A stretch of DNA of 64,000 nucleotides from Halicephalobus mephisto. Taxonomy: Eukaryota > Nematoda > Chromadorea > Rhabditida > Panagrolaimidae. The stretch covers positions 1-64,000 of the forward strand of contig SWDT01000034.1 of the NCBI GenBank assembly GCA_009193035.1. The letters run 5' to 3'. Under the pieces are notes generated by a model that saw nothing but the letters and a program-made list of their open reading frames with translations, did no database searches and was not told the origin of the DNA. Below are positions 36,045 to 47,854 of this stretch, one piece after another (positions within the stretch are counted from its first letter, which is position 1; every line of letters begins with the position of its first letter). Made by a program: the position numbers and the translations under genes.

Positions 36045-39000
36045 ATGATGGCATCGTTTAATAAAGATGATAATGGTATTGATACCTCGAAGACCATGTA
36101 AGTTTGGCGGTTTTTTATATAAGAATTTCTAAGTTTTAGGCCAGTTTTTGAATCTCATAATCGGTGTTTTCAGTACTGCCGTCAGATTCGTAGCGGGTGG
36201 AGCCCATTTCATCAAGGCAACTTCTCAGCTCGAAATCTTCAACAACAAGCTCTACGATGAAGTGGACTCGAAGGTCGAACCAGCAGCTTCGGGACCGTTG
36301 GACTTGAGATTGGTAAGTTTACCTAAAATCCAACTTTCTTATAAAACTTAACTCTCTCGGTCAAAATTTAACTTCTCCATATAAAATCCCAATTCTCCAT
36401 GCAAATGGCAACATTTCCTACATGAAATTCAAATTTCGTATTTAAATTTTAACTTTCCTATAAGAAATTCAACTTTTTTATAAAAAATGCAACTGTTCTA
36501 TATAAAACTTACCGTCCTCATATAAAATTCAACGTTTTCTGCATAAAACTGAACTTTTCTATGCAAAATTCAACTTTCTTATATAAAATTTAACTGCCAA
36601 ATAAAATTCAGTGTTTTATTGTGGAATTTTAATCTACATAAAATTTGACTTATATAAAACTTAGCTTCTGCATGTAGAATTCCATTTTTTCTATGCAAAA
36701 CCCAACTTTTCAAAGTAGAATTTAGATTTTTGATATGAGGCTGAACTCTTGTATGACCTTTGATCTTTTCAGGGTACTTCTTTGAAGAACCACAACTGCC
36801 AAACATGCGGATTAAACATGATTGATTGTGTCGGTCATTTTGGCCATATTGACCTCGAAGTTCCGGTGTTTCACATTGGATTTTTCCGGTTGACAATCAA
36901 GTTGCTCCAATGCATCTGCAAGGTAAGAGATATTCATTAAGCGATTAACTAACCCTGACGATCTTCAAGGAATGTGCATGTACTCTAGTAACTGGTGCAG
37001 CGAAGCAAAAGTTCATGGCTCAAATCACTTCTCCACATCTGGACTACTTGAGGAGGAAGGTTCTCCACAAGAAAATCGTCGATGCATCCAAAAAAATCAG
37101 CAGATGTCCTGAATGTGGAGCCCAAAACGGAGTTGTGAAGAAAGCCGCAGGATCTGTGATGAAAATCGCTCATGCTAAAACGATTTCTGGTGAACAAGTG
37201 GATTTACTTGGCGAGGACAATCCAGATGCTGCTGATGCCTTGATCAACATGAAGTACGAATTACTCGACCCAGAAACAGTTTTGAATCTCTTCAAGAAGA
37301 TCAACAAAGAAGATTATGGCTTTGTAATGGTCAGAAACGACAAATTTATGAATCCCTGTGACTTGATTGTCACTAGAATCGCGGTCCCTCCGTCATGCAT
37401 TCGACCTTCTGTGGTCACGGACTTTAGATCGGGATCCAACGAAGACGACATCACAATGAAGTTGACAGAAATCATGTTGATCAATGACGTGATCAAAAAA
37501 CACAAAAGAGATGGAGCTCCAACGAAGACAATTACGGAGACTTGGGATCACTTGCAGATTCAATGTGCTCTTTATATCAACTCCGAAATCAATGGCCTCC
37601 CGATGGAAATGCAACCAAAGAAGTTCATCCGTTCATTTACGCAGAGATTGAAGGGAAAAACGGGTCGATTCCGAGGTAACTTGAGCGGAAAACGTGTGGA
37701 TTTCTCTGGGAGAACTGTTATTTCGCCTGATCCTAATTTGAAAATTGATCAAGTTGGTGTCCCGATTTATGTGGCGAAAATTCTGACTTTTCCAGAAGTT
37801 GTAAACGCTGCGAACATTGAAGCAATGAGGAAGTTAGTTTTGAATGGAGAAGAAACTCATCCTGGAGCTACTCATATAGTTGAAGGCACTACTGGAAAAA
37901 AGAAATTTTTGAAATATGGTGATAAAGTTACGGCAGCAGAGAATTTGAAACTTGGTGACGTTGTTGAACGACATTTGCAGGATAATGATATTGTTTTATT
38001 TAATCGTCAACCTTCTCTTCATAAGATTAGTATCATGGCTCATCGTGCGAAAGTTATGCCTCATAGAACTTTTAGATTTAACGAATGTGCATGTACTCCT
38101 TATAATGCTGATTTTGATGGTGATGAAATGAATCTTCATTTGCCTCAGACGTATGAAGCTAAAGCAGAAGCTGCAATATTAATGGGATTGAAATATAATT
38201 TGATTACTCCGAGATCAGGTGAACCTTTGATTGCAGCAATTCAAGATTTTATTTCTGCGGGATATTTGATGACTTTGAAGGATACGTATTTGGAGAAAGG
38301 ACAAGTTATGAGATTAGCAGCTGCATTAATGGATAAAAATGATAAGAAAATTAATAGAATTGTTATTCCTAAACCAACAATATTATTACCGTATCCATTG
38401 TGGACAGGTAAACAAATAGTTGAATTGATTTTAAATCCATATAGAAGTGATGGATGTGTGATTAATTTGACAACAAAAAACAAATCATATTCGAAAAATG
38501 AAGAATTTTGTCCTAAAGATGGATATATTATTATTAGGAAAAACAAGCTATTGTCTGGATGTTTGGATAAAACTTTATTAGGGTCAGGAAGTAAGTCAAG
38601 TATTTTTTACACTTTGTTGAGAGATGTAGGAGAAGATTGGGCAATTGAAGCAATGTGGAGATTGGCGAGAATGTCACCTGTTTTTATGTCTATTAGAGGT
38701 ATGACACTTGGAATTGGTGATGTTAAACCTACGTATGGAGTGTTGAATGAAAAAAAGAAATTACTCGGAGAAGGATATGAGAAAGTAAATGATTATATTG
38801 AACAATTTAATACAGGTAGATTGAAACCGGCACCAGGAAGAAGTCCAAGAGAAACATTAGAATCATTGATTTTACGAGAATTATCTGCTATTCGTGAATA
38901 TTGTGGTTCTGCATGTTTACAAAATTTGCCATCTTATAATGCACCATTGACAATGGCTGTTTGTGGTTCTAAAGGATCGTTTATTAATGTTTCGCAAATG

Positions 39001-40943
39001 ATTGCATGTGTTGGACAACAGGCTATTTCAGGTAATCGTCCACCAGATGGATTTCCAGGAAGATCGTTACCGTTATTTGATTTTCATGATGATTCACCTG
39101 TTGCTAAAGGTTTTGTTGAAAATTCGTTTTTTTCTGGATTAATTCCGGCAGAATTTTTCTTTCATACAATGGCAGGACGTGAAGGTTTAGTTGATACGGC
39201 TGTTAAAACAGCAGAAACAGGTTATATGCAGAGAAGATTAGTTAAATGTTTAGAAGATTTGGCAAGTAATTATGATGGTACAGTAAGAACATCGACAGGT
39301 GAAATTGTGCAGTTTTTGTTTGGAGAAGATGGATTAGATCCAGCATGTATGGAAGCGAAAAATGGTGCTGTTGTGGATTTTGGACATGTTTTAGAACATA
39401 TTAAGGTTATGTATCCATATGAAAAAGAAGAACCAGGAAGTTTATCTGCAATGTTAACATTAGTTAAAACGAAAATGATGAAAGCGGAATCTCAAATTCA
39501 TAGTAAATTTATACTTGATTTAAAATCGTATATTTTTACTAAAATAGATTCAGCAACGGAAGAAGTTAAGAGATTATTCTGTTGTGAAGAACATGTTAAT
39601 TTTCCATCTATGGAATGTGATAATTGTAATACTGTAGCTATTAAACAAGAAATGTATGTTGGAAGAAAAGCAATGACAGGAAAACAATTATCGAAATTTG
39701 TTGATTTATGTATATCGAAAGCAAGAAGAGCAGTTACAGAACCGGGTACAGCTGTGGGAGCGATTGCAGCAACGTCAATAGGTGAACCATCAACACAAAT
39801 GACATTGAAAACTTTTCATTTTGCTGGTGTTGCTTCAATGAATATTACTCAAGGTGTACCACGTATTAAAGAAATTATTAATGCTGTTAGATCTATTTCG
39901 ACACCGGTTATTACAGTGGAATTAACAGATCCAACAGATGAAAATTTAGCGAGAAGAGTTAAAGCAAGAATTGAAAAAACGACATTAGGTGAAGTATCGA
40001 AATATATTGAACAAGTTTTTTTACCAGATGATTGTTATGTTGAAGTATTTTTAGATGCGAAAAGAATTTTATTGTTGCAATTGGAAGTTACACCTGAATC
40101 TATTTCTACATCTATTGTTGCAGCTAAACTTCCGGTTAGTGTTAAAATGGAACAAGTAGAAGTAGTACATAGTACGTGTATTAGAGTTAGACCACCTTCG
40201 AACACGAGAAAAATGTCATATACAATGGCGATGCATTATTTGAAATACCATCTTGCGAATGTTGTTATTAAAGGTTTGCCTAATGTAACGAGATGCTTAA
40301 TTCATGCAGATGAAAAAACTGGTAAAACATATAAATTATTAGCAGAAGGTACGGATTATAAGCAAGTATTGGCAATACCGAATGTTAATACATCAAAAAC
40401 AACGTTTAATAATGCATTAGTTGTTGCGGAAGTATTGGGAATTGAAGCTGCGAGAAAATCGATTATTGATGAAATTACATCAACGATGGAAAGTCATGGT
40501 ATTAGTTTGGATATTCGACATATTATGTTGCTTGCGGATTTGATGACATTTAAGTGAGGTTTTTTGAAAAAATAATTTTTTAATAAATTGTGGTTTTTAG
40601 AGGAGAAGTACTTGGAATTACTAGAAATGGTCTTGTTAAAATGAAGGAATCAGTGTTTCTTCTTGCATCGTTTGAAAGAACGACAGATCATTTATATGAA
40701 GCTGCGTTTTTTGGACAAAAAGATAAAATTTCAGGTGTTTCGGAATGTATTATTACAGGAAATCCTATTTCAATTGGAACAGGAATGTTTAAAGTACTGT
40801 ATTCGAAAGAGAAAATAATTCCACAAACGAGAAGATTGATTTTTGAAGAAATGCCACCAAAGAAATGGAATGAAGAAATAGATTTGATTGATGAATTGGA
40901 TGAAATTAATTTTGGTAATGGTGTAGAAGAAATGGAAACTTGA
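36045..40943 (+). CDS. rpc-1: DNA-directed RNA polymerase III largest subunit (RPC1)
   Basis: Exons 36045-36097, 36174-36312, 36773-36922, 36970-40553 and 40601-40943 encode about 1422 residues, close to the human subunit. The N-terminus has the clamp zinc site ([17 protein letters not shown]). The catalytic NADFDGDE motif is present (in [13 protein letters not shown]), as are [15 protein letters not shown], the trigger-loop region ([18 protein letters not shown]) and the C-terminal jaw and cleft. The last exon begins [19 protein letters not shown] and includes [16 protein letters not shown], diagnostic for Pol III. The enzyme makes tRNAs, 5S rRNA and other small RNAs in the nucleus. Start: ATG-ATG at 36045/36048 just behind a splice acceptor; an out-of-frame ATG at 36041 overlaps it. 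The 3.58-kb fourth exon is intronless and its codon use becomes strongly A/T-ending from about 37.75 kb. It is probably the first gene of an operon. Confidence 0.96.
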
Positions 40944-41081
40944 ATTTTGATAATTTTGTTGAGTTTTTGCATTTTTGAAAGATATTAATTTTTGTAAATT
41001 GTTGATGAATTTAAAAATTCGTTTTAAAACGATTTTATATTTTTTAAGATTTTGTTTTTTTTTTTGAAATTTTTTTAGTTG

Positions 41082-41560
41082 ATGTGTTTGATCAAATCTT
41101 TGGTCTGGACTGTTGTATCTGTTCCGGTTTATTATACTTTGGCGGTTTTATTTGGTGCACCTTTTTTCTCAGAAGTATTTGCGACACTTCAATTTTCGAT
41201 TGTTTTATCGGTTTTGACAACTTTACCGGTTTGTTTATCTACATCGGGAAAACAATCGTTGATTGCTCAATTGGTTTTTGATCGAGTGTGAGGTTTTTTG
41301 TTTTTAATAATAATTTTGTGTATTTTTTTAGACCGTTGGATAAGTATCAATTTTATGCTTTAAGGATCGCTGGAGGAAGTATTGTTGGAGCTTGGTTAGG
41401 AGCGTTTGTTATTCCACTTGATTGGGATCGTTGGTGGCAAGTTTGGCCTATTCCGTGTATTACAGGAAGTGTTATTGGATTTTTTGTTGGATTAATTGAA
41501 GGATTTGTGGAATTGAATTATTTGTCAGATAGATTTGGTGAAAAATCAAAATATTTCTAA
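41082..41560 (+). CDS. PIGF: PIG-F homolog (GPI ethanolamine-phosphate transferase partner), short form
   Basis: Exons 41082-41287 and 41332-41560 give about 144 residues with four hydrophobic segments. VGAWLGAFVIPLDWDRWWQVWPI is the PIG-F signature; the Trp-Gln-Val-Trp-Pro block is nearly identical to human. PIG-F stabilises PIG-O and PIG-G in the ER membrane, which add ethanolamine phosphate to GPI anchors. Compared with human PIG-F (about 219 aa) the first ~80 residues, holding two membrane helices, are missing, and no upstream exon fits in the 138 bp after rpc-1. An acceptor (TTTTTTAG, 41071-41078) lies three bases before the ATG, fitting trans-splicing within an operon. The stop TAA shares its last A with the ATG of the NPRL2 gene. 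Confidence 0.85.
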
Positions 41561-43147
41561 TGACAATGATAGGATTAAGTGTGGCTCCAGGACCGGAAAG
41601 GGATGTGAATAGAATGCTTCCGAATTTGACGGCTGTTTGTTATCCGCCAAAAATAAAATGTGTTTTTTTATCGCAATTTGACAATAATATTGGAAGAATA
41701 ATCAGATGTCAATTTCCACCTGATTTTTTGACGAAAGAAAAATTTGAAATTTTTGCAGGATTAGTTATTCCACAAGGGGAGTTATGTAACAAATTTTTGA
41801 AATATGACACATCGGAATATAGAATTATGGGACATGCTATTTCAATTCATAATTCTGAAAAATATGCCAGAAATTATTTTACTTTTAATTTGTGTTTTAT
41901 TATTGAAAAATCAGAAAATGACGAAAGAATATTAGAACCTGTTATTCAAAAAGCGGCAGATTATTTGGTTGAATTAGAAAAAGAATGTGATTTTTTAAGT
42001 AAACCACAATGTGATGATGAATGGGCAAAAAATTTGGTTAATAAAATATTTATTGGATTAGGGAATTTTGGTGAATGTAATTTTTTAGCAACAAGTAGAT
42101 CTATTGTTGCATTACAAATTACTATGCCATATCATTTTGAAGTGAAAGAATTACCGAGTTTGTTGTTAGTTCCGGCGTTTACAAGAATTCCATTACCTAC
42201 TCAAACTCCGGATATTTTTAGGAAAATGGATATGGTATCGCAAAAGGTTAGTGGTGCTTTAATTTTTTATATATGAAATTATATATATATGAATTGACTT
42301 TTTTATATATAAAAGTTAATTCTTTATGTATGGGAACTACTTTTTATATATGAGATTTAATTTTTATATATGGGAATTGACTTTTTTATATATAAAAGTT
42401 AATTCTTTATGTATGGGACCTACTTTTTATATATGAGATTTAATTTTTTTACATATGGGAATTAGTTCTCCATATATTGAAATTGTTTATATATATAAAG
42501 GTATTTTATTATACATAGAGAAAAGCCATTTTGTATAAACAGAATATTCTATGTGAAATATTTTCCTAATTTAGAAGTACTTTTTTCAGATAATTCCTGT
42601 CATTAATGGTGTTCTAACAATCAGAGAAATTTCTCAAAAAGTTAAAATTGACGTTGAAATTGTGGGAAGGTGTGTAAGACAACTTATTTATTGTGGATTG
42701 GTGGTGCTTTTCCCGCAATTTTTGTATTCCAATTGTTATTACACGACGGAGAGGTTCAAGCGATTTCTTCAAGCGAAAGATACCCAGAGGGAATGTTGTG
42801 AATTTGTAAAAAGACAACGATGTTTGCCTGGTCCTGAACCGAGGGATGTGATTTGGCTTTATTCGGGATTACGGCCTGGATGGAAGTTGTCCAATTGGCA
42901 TGCTAGGTTTAATCCTAGAAGACAGAATGTAGATGAAAGGAAACTTGTACAATTTGGGATTTATTATGGATTTGTAAGAAGACAAGATATTTTTCCAGTG
43001 GCTATTGTAGATGATGGAACGAAAATATCGAAATGTTGTAATGGAGAAATGACGCTAGAGGATTTGGCATTGAAATTTGAAACGACAACGGTGTTGCTTC
43101 ATAAAATTTTTGATGCTTCTCCTAATTATACGTTAATTTATCGATGA
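41560..43147 (+). CDS. nprl-2: NPRL2, GATOR1 complex subunit
   Basis: Exons 41560-42246 and 42590-43147 give about 414 residues, close to human NPRL2 (about 380). IKCVFLSQFDNNIGRIIRCQ, YARNYFTFNLCFI, NVDERKLVQFGI and FVRRQDIFPV match the family's N-terminal longin-like and C-terminal winged-helix regions. GATOR1 (NPRL2, NPRL3, DEPDC5) is a GAP for Rag GTPases at the lysosome and inhibits TORC1 on amino-acid loss. The ATG at 41560 overlaps the preceding stop codon by one base (TAATG). A second in-frame ATG follows at 41566, and a third at 41614. No splice acceptor precedes it, so translation from a dicistronic mRNA or an SL1-type junction is suggested. The 343-bp intron carries an 83-bp repeat. 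Confidence 0.93.
42290..42460. repeat. 83-bp tandem repeat in NPRL2 intron
   Basis: GAATTGACTTTTTTATATAT recurs at 42291 and 42374, followed in both copies by TTAATTCTTTATGTATGGGA. TATATA-rich. Confidence 0.8.
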
Positions 43148-43399
43148 AAAAGGATTTTTGAGAAAGTTATTTTTAAGTTATTTATTGTGAAATTTTTGTT
43201 TTTTAGTTACTGGAATATTTTTTATGCAATACTGTAGTTTGTTGGAAGTTGATAGAATCGGGTTTTTATTGACCTTTGGTTTTTTGTGATGGATTAGAAA
43301 TGAAAGTTTTATTTTCATTGAAAAATCGTGTTTTAAATCGTTCGATCGACTTGATATTTTTTGAATTTTTAAAAATTTTAGTTTTATAAGTTTTTTTAG

Positions 43400-44470
43400 A
43401 TGAATAAACCGGTCTTGTATAGCTACTGGAGAAGTTCATGTTCTTGGAGAGTTAGAATTGGTATGTTTTTGAAGTTATTAATGTAATTTTTGTTGAAATT
43501 TTCATTAAAATAGAAAATTAGTAAATTTAACAAATATAAATTAGTTGATTATTTTTCATTTATGTAAATTTTAGAATTTTTTGAAAATTTGTATCAAAAC
43601 AATTTTTTTATAAAATTTTGTAATTTACTATTAATTTTATTGTTTAATTAGGAATTTTATAATTTATTTGAAAATTTTATAGTTTATTTAAGAACTTTAT
43701 TATTTATTTAGGAATTTTATAATTTGAAAATTTTCAGCTTTGAACTTGAAAGGTGTCGACTATGAATATAAAGTTGTGAATCTTCTCACAGGGGACCACA
43801 AAAGTTCTGAATTCCTTGCCAAGAATCCCAGAGCTCTTGTTCCTTTACTTGACTATAATGGAAGGATAATGAGCGAATCCGTAGCGATAATGGAGTATTT
43901 AGATGAGAAGTTCCCAGATAAGAATCCCTTCCTTCCGAAAAATCCAGAAGACCGAGCTGTTGTGAGATCTTTGGTTGCTGCTATTACATCTAATATTCAG
44001 CCTGTTCAAAACATGAGAGTTCTCAAGTATGTCGGACAAGGAGATCAGGATAAAACTGCAGCTTTTGCTAAATATTTTATCGAACTTGGATTTGAAGGTT
44101 TGGAGAAAGAATTAGAAAAAACGGCTGGAAAATACGCTTTTGGAGATACGATTACGATGGCTGATATAGTTATTCCTGCGCAAGTTTACAATGCCCTGAG
44201 GTAAGTGTAGTTTTTGAGTTTGGAGTACTGTGGATACGGTATTGGATTTAACGAACGAGATTGATTTTGTATTTGAAAGGAAATTATGTGAGTTTTAGAT
44301 ATGGAGTTGATATGACGAAATTTCCTAATATTTGGAGAATCAATGAAGAACTTGAAAAAATTCCGGAATTTATCAAAGCTGATGCTTGGCATCAACCAGA
44401 TACTCCACCAACTGAAAGAAAAACGTCTGAGGATTATGAAGGATTGTTGGGATCGGTTTCTTCTAATTGA
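43400..44470 (+). CDS. gst-42: Zeta-class glutathione S-transferase / maleylacetoacetate isomerase, copy 1
   Basis: Exons 43400-43460, 43738-44200 and 44299-44470 encode about 231 residues. The N-terminal thioredoxin-like domain has the zeta motif YWRSSCSWRVRI, with the catalytic Ser/Cys pair, ALNLKG, and SESVAIMEYLDEKFP for glutathione binding. The C-terminal helical domain has NIQPVQNMRVLKYVG and FGDTITMADIVIPAQV. GSTZ1 converts maleylacetoacetate to fumarylacetoacetate in tyrosine and phenylalanine breakdown. The TTTTTTTAG acceptor ends on the base before the ATG, fitting SL2 trans-splicing of a downstream operon gene. AATAAA occurs at 44589. The symbol refers to the C. elegans GSTZ ortholog and is tentative between this copy and the next. 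Confidence 0.92.
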
Positions 44471-44674
44471 AAAAATGAAGTAGAAGTTTTAGAGTATTAT
44501 AAAATATCGCCTATTTGTCACTTGCCATAATTTGCACGGTTCCTAGATTGAGGTAACAAAGTTTATTTTTTATTTTTGTAATGGGCTTAATAAAAGTATT
44601 TTGAAGAATTTGTTGGATGTTAGATTAGTTTATGGTCTGATTTTTTATTTTTTTTGAAAATATGGATCTTAGGG

Positions 44675-44925
44675 TAGTTTGAAGGTTACTGTAAATTTTA
44701 ATTTATTTTTATTTTTCTGAATAATATGAACCTTGGAGTTAATAGAGTAGTTTAAAGGTTACTGTAAATTTTAATTTATTTTTATTTTTCTGAATAATAT
44801 GAGCCTTAGGGTTAATAGAGTAATTTGAAAATTACTGCAAATTTTAATTTATTTTTCTGAATAATATGAGCCTTAGGGTTAATAGAGTAGTTTAAAGGTT
44901 ACTGTAAATTTTAATTTATTTTAAT
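44675..44925. repeat. 73-bp tandem repeat between the two zeta GST genes
   Basis: GGTTACTGTAAATTTTAATT recurs at 44684, 44757, about 44830 (diverged) and 44897, with TGAATAATATGAGCCTTAGG in each unit. Periods 73, 73 and 67 bp. Confidence 0.8.
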
Positions 44926-45075
44926 TTTGATTTTTTGGAAAACATGAACAAGAAAGCAGTTTCAAGATTGTTTATCGGTTTGAGGTCTTTTATTTCTATC
45001 TGTTAGAAATCGATCGATTTTTCAACAATTGTTTAGTTTTGTCAGTGATATTTTTGATTTTTTGATTTTTAGAAA

Positions 45076-46664
45076 ATGAGAGCGATTTTGTACAATTATT
45101 GGAGAAGTTCTTGTTCTTGGAGAATCAGAATTGGTAAATTTTAAAAGTATTTTTATAAAATTAAAATTTTGTAAATTTTTTTTTAATTTTTTGAAAATTT
45201 TGTAAATTTTTTAAAAATTTTACGGACTTTTTAGAACTTTACTGATTTTTAGAATCCAGTAAAAAAATTCACAAATTTTCTAAAATTTAATATTTTTAAC
45301 ATTTCCAAGAATCCAATATAAATTTAAAAAATGAACATTTAAAACTCCGGTTTTTGGGTGTTTTTAAAATTTTCAAGATTAGTTTATAAAAAATTTTATT
45401 TTTAATTTTTATTGAAAAAATTTTTTCAGCTTTGAACTTGAAAGGGATCGAATATGAATACAGACCGATCGATATTTTTGCGGATGAACAGAAGACTCCA
45501 GAATTTCAGAAATTGAATCCCAGAAGTCTTGTTCCTTTTTTGATTCTTGATGAGAAGCATCTGACTGATTCTGTTGCCATCATGGAGTACTTGGAGGAAT
45601 TGTATCCTGATAAAAATCCATTTCTTCCGAAATCCATGGAAGAAAGATATCTAGTGAGATCTTTGGTGAACGCCGTGACTTCGAACATCCAACCAGTCCA
45701 AAATATGGGAATTTTGAGGATTGTTGGACAAGGAAATTACGAAAAAGGAAAAGCATTTGCAAATAATGTTATAAATCTCAGATTTGAAGGATTGGAAAAA
45801 GAATTAAAGAAGGTTTCTGGGAGATTTGCCATAGGGGATAAGCTTACCATGGCGGATATCGTTATTCCTCCTCAAGTACACAATGCTGTCAGGTTAGTTT
45901 TTTAAAATCAAAAAAATTAAAAATTCTGATTTTTTTAATTAAAAAAATTTGTATGTTTGATTTTTTTTATTTAAAAAGAATTAAAAATTATATATTTAAT
46001 TTTTAAGAAATTAAAAAAAATTAAAAGTTATATATTTGGTTATTAAGAAATTTAAAAATTAAAATTATATATTTGATTTTTTAAGTAAAAAAAATTAAAA
46101 ATTATATTTGATTTTTAAAAAATTTAAATTATATATTTGATCTTTTTGATTTAAAAAAAATTAAAATTATATATTTGATTTTTTAAGTTAAAAAAAATTA
46201 AAAATTATATATTTGGTTATTAAGAAATTTAGAAAATTGAAATTATGTATTTGATTTTCTTTATTTAAAAAAATTAAATCTGTATATTTGATTTTTAAAA
46301 ATTAAAAAGAATTGTATATTTAATTTTTAAGGAATTTTAAATTATGTATTTGATTTTTGAAAATATTACGAAATGTTGAAATTCAAATAATGGCTTCTGG
46401 AGCGGTTTTTAGAATTCGAATCTTCTGAAATCAATTTTTCAGGAAATTTGAGTTTTGTATATTTTTTAATTTTTAAATAATTTATTTTCGTTTCTGATTT
46501 TTCAAAGTATTTATTTTTGTTTTTTTAGATATGATGTGGATATGTCCAAGTACCCTACTCTCATTCGGCTGAACGAATCCTTGAGTGAAATTCCGGAATT
46601 TTTTAAAGCTGATGCTTGGAGACAACCCGATACTCCACCAGATCAGAAACCTCCGAAAATCTAA
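45076..46664 (+). CDS. Zeta-class glutathione S-transferase, copy 2
   Basis: Exons 45076-45133, 45430-45892 and 46529-46664 give about 218 residues. Intron positions and the length of exon 2 (463 bp) match copy 1 exactly, so the pair arose by tandem duplication. The catalytic YWRSSCSWRIRI, DSVAIMEYLEELYP, NIQPVQNMGILRIVG and IGDKLTMADIVIPPQV are kept, so the enzyme is probably active. Differences cluster in the N-terminal loop (PIDIFADEQKTPEF) and the tail, which lacks copy 1's extension (SEDYEGLLGSVSSN). The last intron (636 bp) is a TTAAAAATTATATATTTGAT-type AT repeat. An acceptor lies three bases before the ATG. One copy may serve tyrosine catabolism and the other a detoxifying role; that is inference. 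Confidence 0.9.
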
Positions 46665-47854
46665 AAATTGGAATGTTCGATGATTGGTCCCCTGCGGCAT
46701 TTGATTTCCTGCGGCAATTTTGGTTTATTTTGTAAAATTAATTTTATTTTTTATGTTTTTAGACCAATGGTTTTTGTAATTGGATTAATCTAGAATCCTA
46801 ATCATGTGACTAGAGTGATCTTTAAAAAATGGATTCTTCGATAATGGATTCCCTGAGGCAACTTTTTCCTGTTTCGTAAGATCAGTGTAATTTTTCATTT
46901 TTTAAAAATATTTATTATTTATTGATTGTCGAAATAATTTAAATACTAAGCAAGTACTAAAAAGTGATTTTAAAAAAATGGATAATTTCGTATCCGATTC
47001 CCTGAGGCAATTTTCTCCTTTTATTTTATAAAATTTTTATTTTTTTAAAATTATTATCTTTGATTATTGAAATAATTTAAAAATCAAATAAAAATTTATT
47101 TTAAAAAAGAATTTCGAAATTAAAACTGACGAAAGGGAACAAACTTTGCAAAGGAGCAATTGTCGTACAATTTAAAAATTAATTTTTTTTTTCAATCATT
47201 TTGTAAAGATTAAAATAAAAATCAACCGACAATGAACAAACAAACGAAAAACGGAGCTTGTTACCTCAGAGAAGAGCAGATCTACCTTTTTCAAAGAGGA
47301 AGAGTAATCCTGTTTTGGACCGGAGAAAGAAGGACAAACAAGTCTCGTTGCAGTGTGCGACAAAACTAATCGATGAAAGCAGCCGCGAACGCACCATTGC
47401 TTTTCGACATTCGCTTTTTGGACAGTTGTATCATTTTTCACTATTTTTAATAAAGAAATTTAAAAAATATAAATTTTATTTTTTTTATTTTAAAAATCGA
47501 TATAAAAATCATAAACTTTTCTAAGTTGTCAGTTTTATTATTTTTATCCCAGTTTTTCCTCGTGACAAATCGATTATTCTACCAGTTTTTCACTATCAGA
47601 AAAAAAGACAAATCTTCCCTGGGCCAGACATTCCGCTTTTTTCGCGATAAATGTGGTCAAAATATACTTTACTGTCCAATTTTAGGCGCGTTTTGTCGTC
47701 TTGAAGCAATGTGTATTTGAAACATAGCTGACGATAGACCAACTGAAGGAGGAATGAACGGTTGTTCAAGTAATAAGATTGAGGTAAATCTGGTATTTTT
47801 ACCATTGCGAAAGGTTTTTTTTGTGTTTTGTAGGGCAGTTCAATAACCAATCTG
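46665..47854. other. Intergenic, upstream of lin-23
   Basis: No gene supported. CCTGCGGCA/CCTGAGGCAA boxes recur at about 46691, 46852 and 46999. GC-richer blocks at 47240-47420 and 47590-47860 probably belong to the lin-23 promoter or 5' leader; a TTTTGTAG acceptor lies at about 47826-47833. Confidence 0.45.

Noticed and set aside
47258..47524. Lys/Phe-rich frame upstream of lin-23.
   Set aside because: Low-complexity tail and no homology; probably promoter region.
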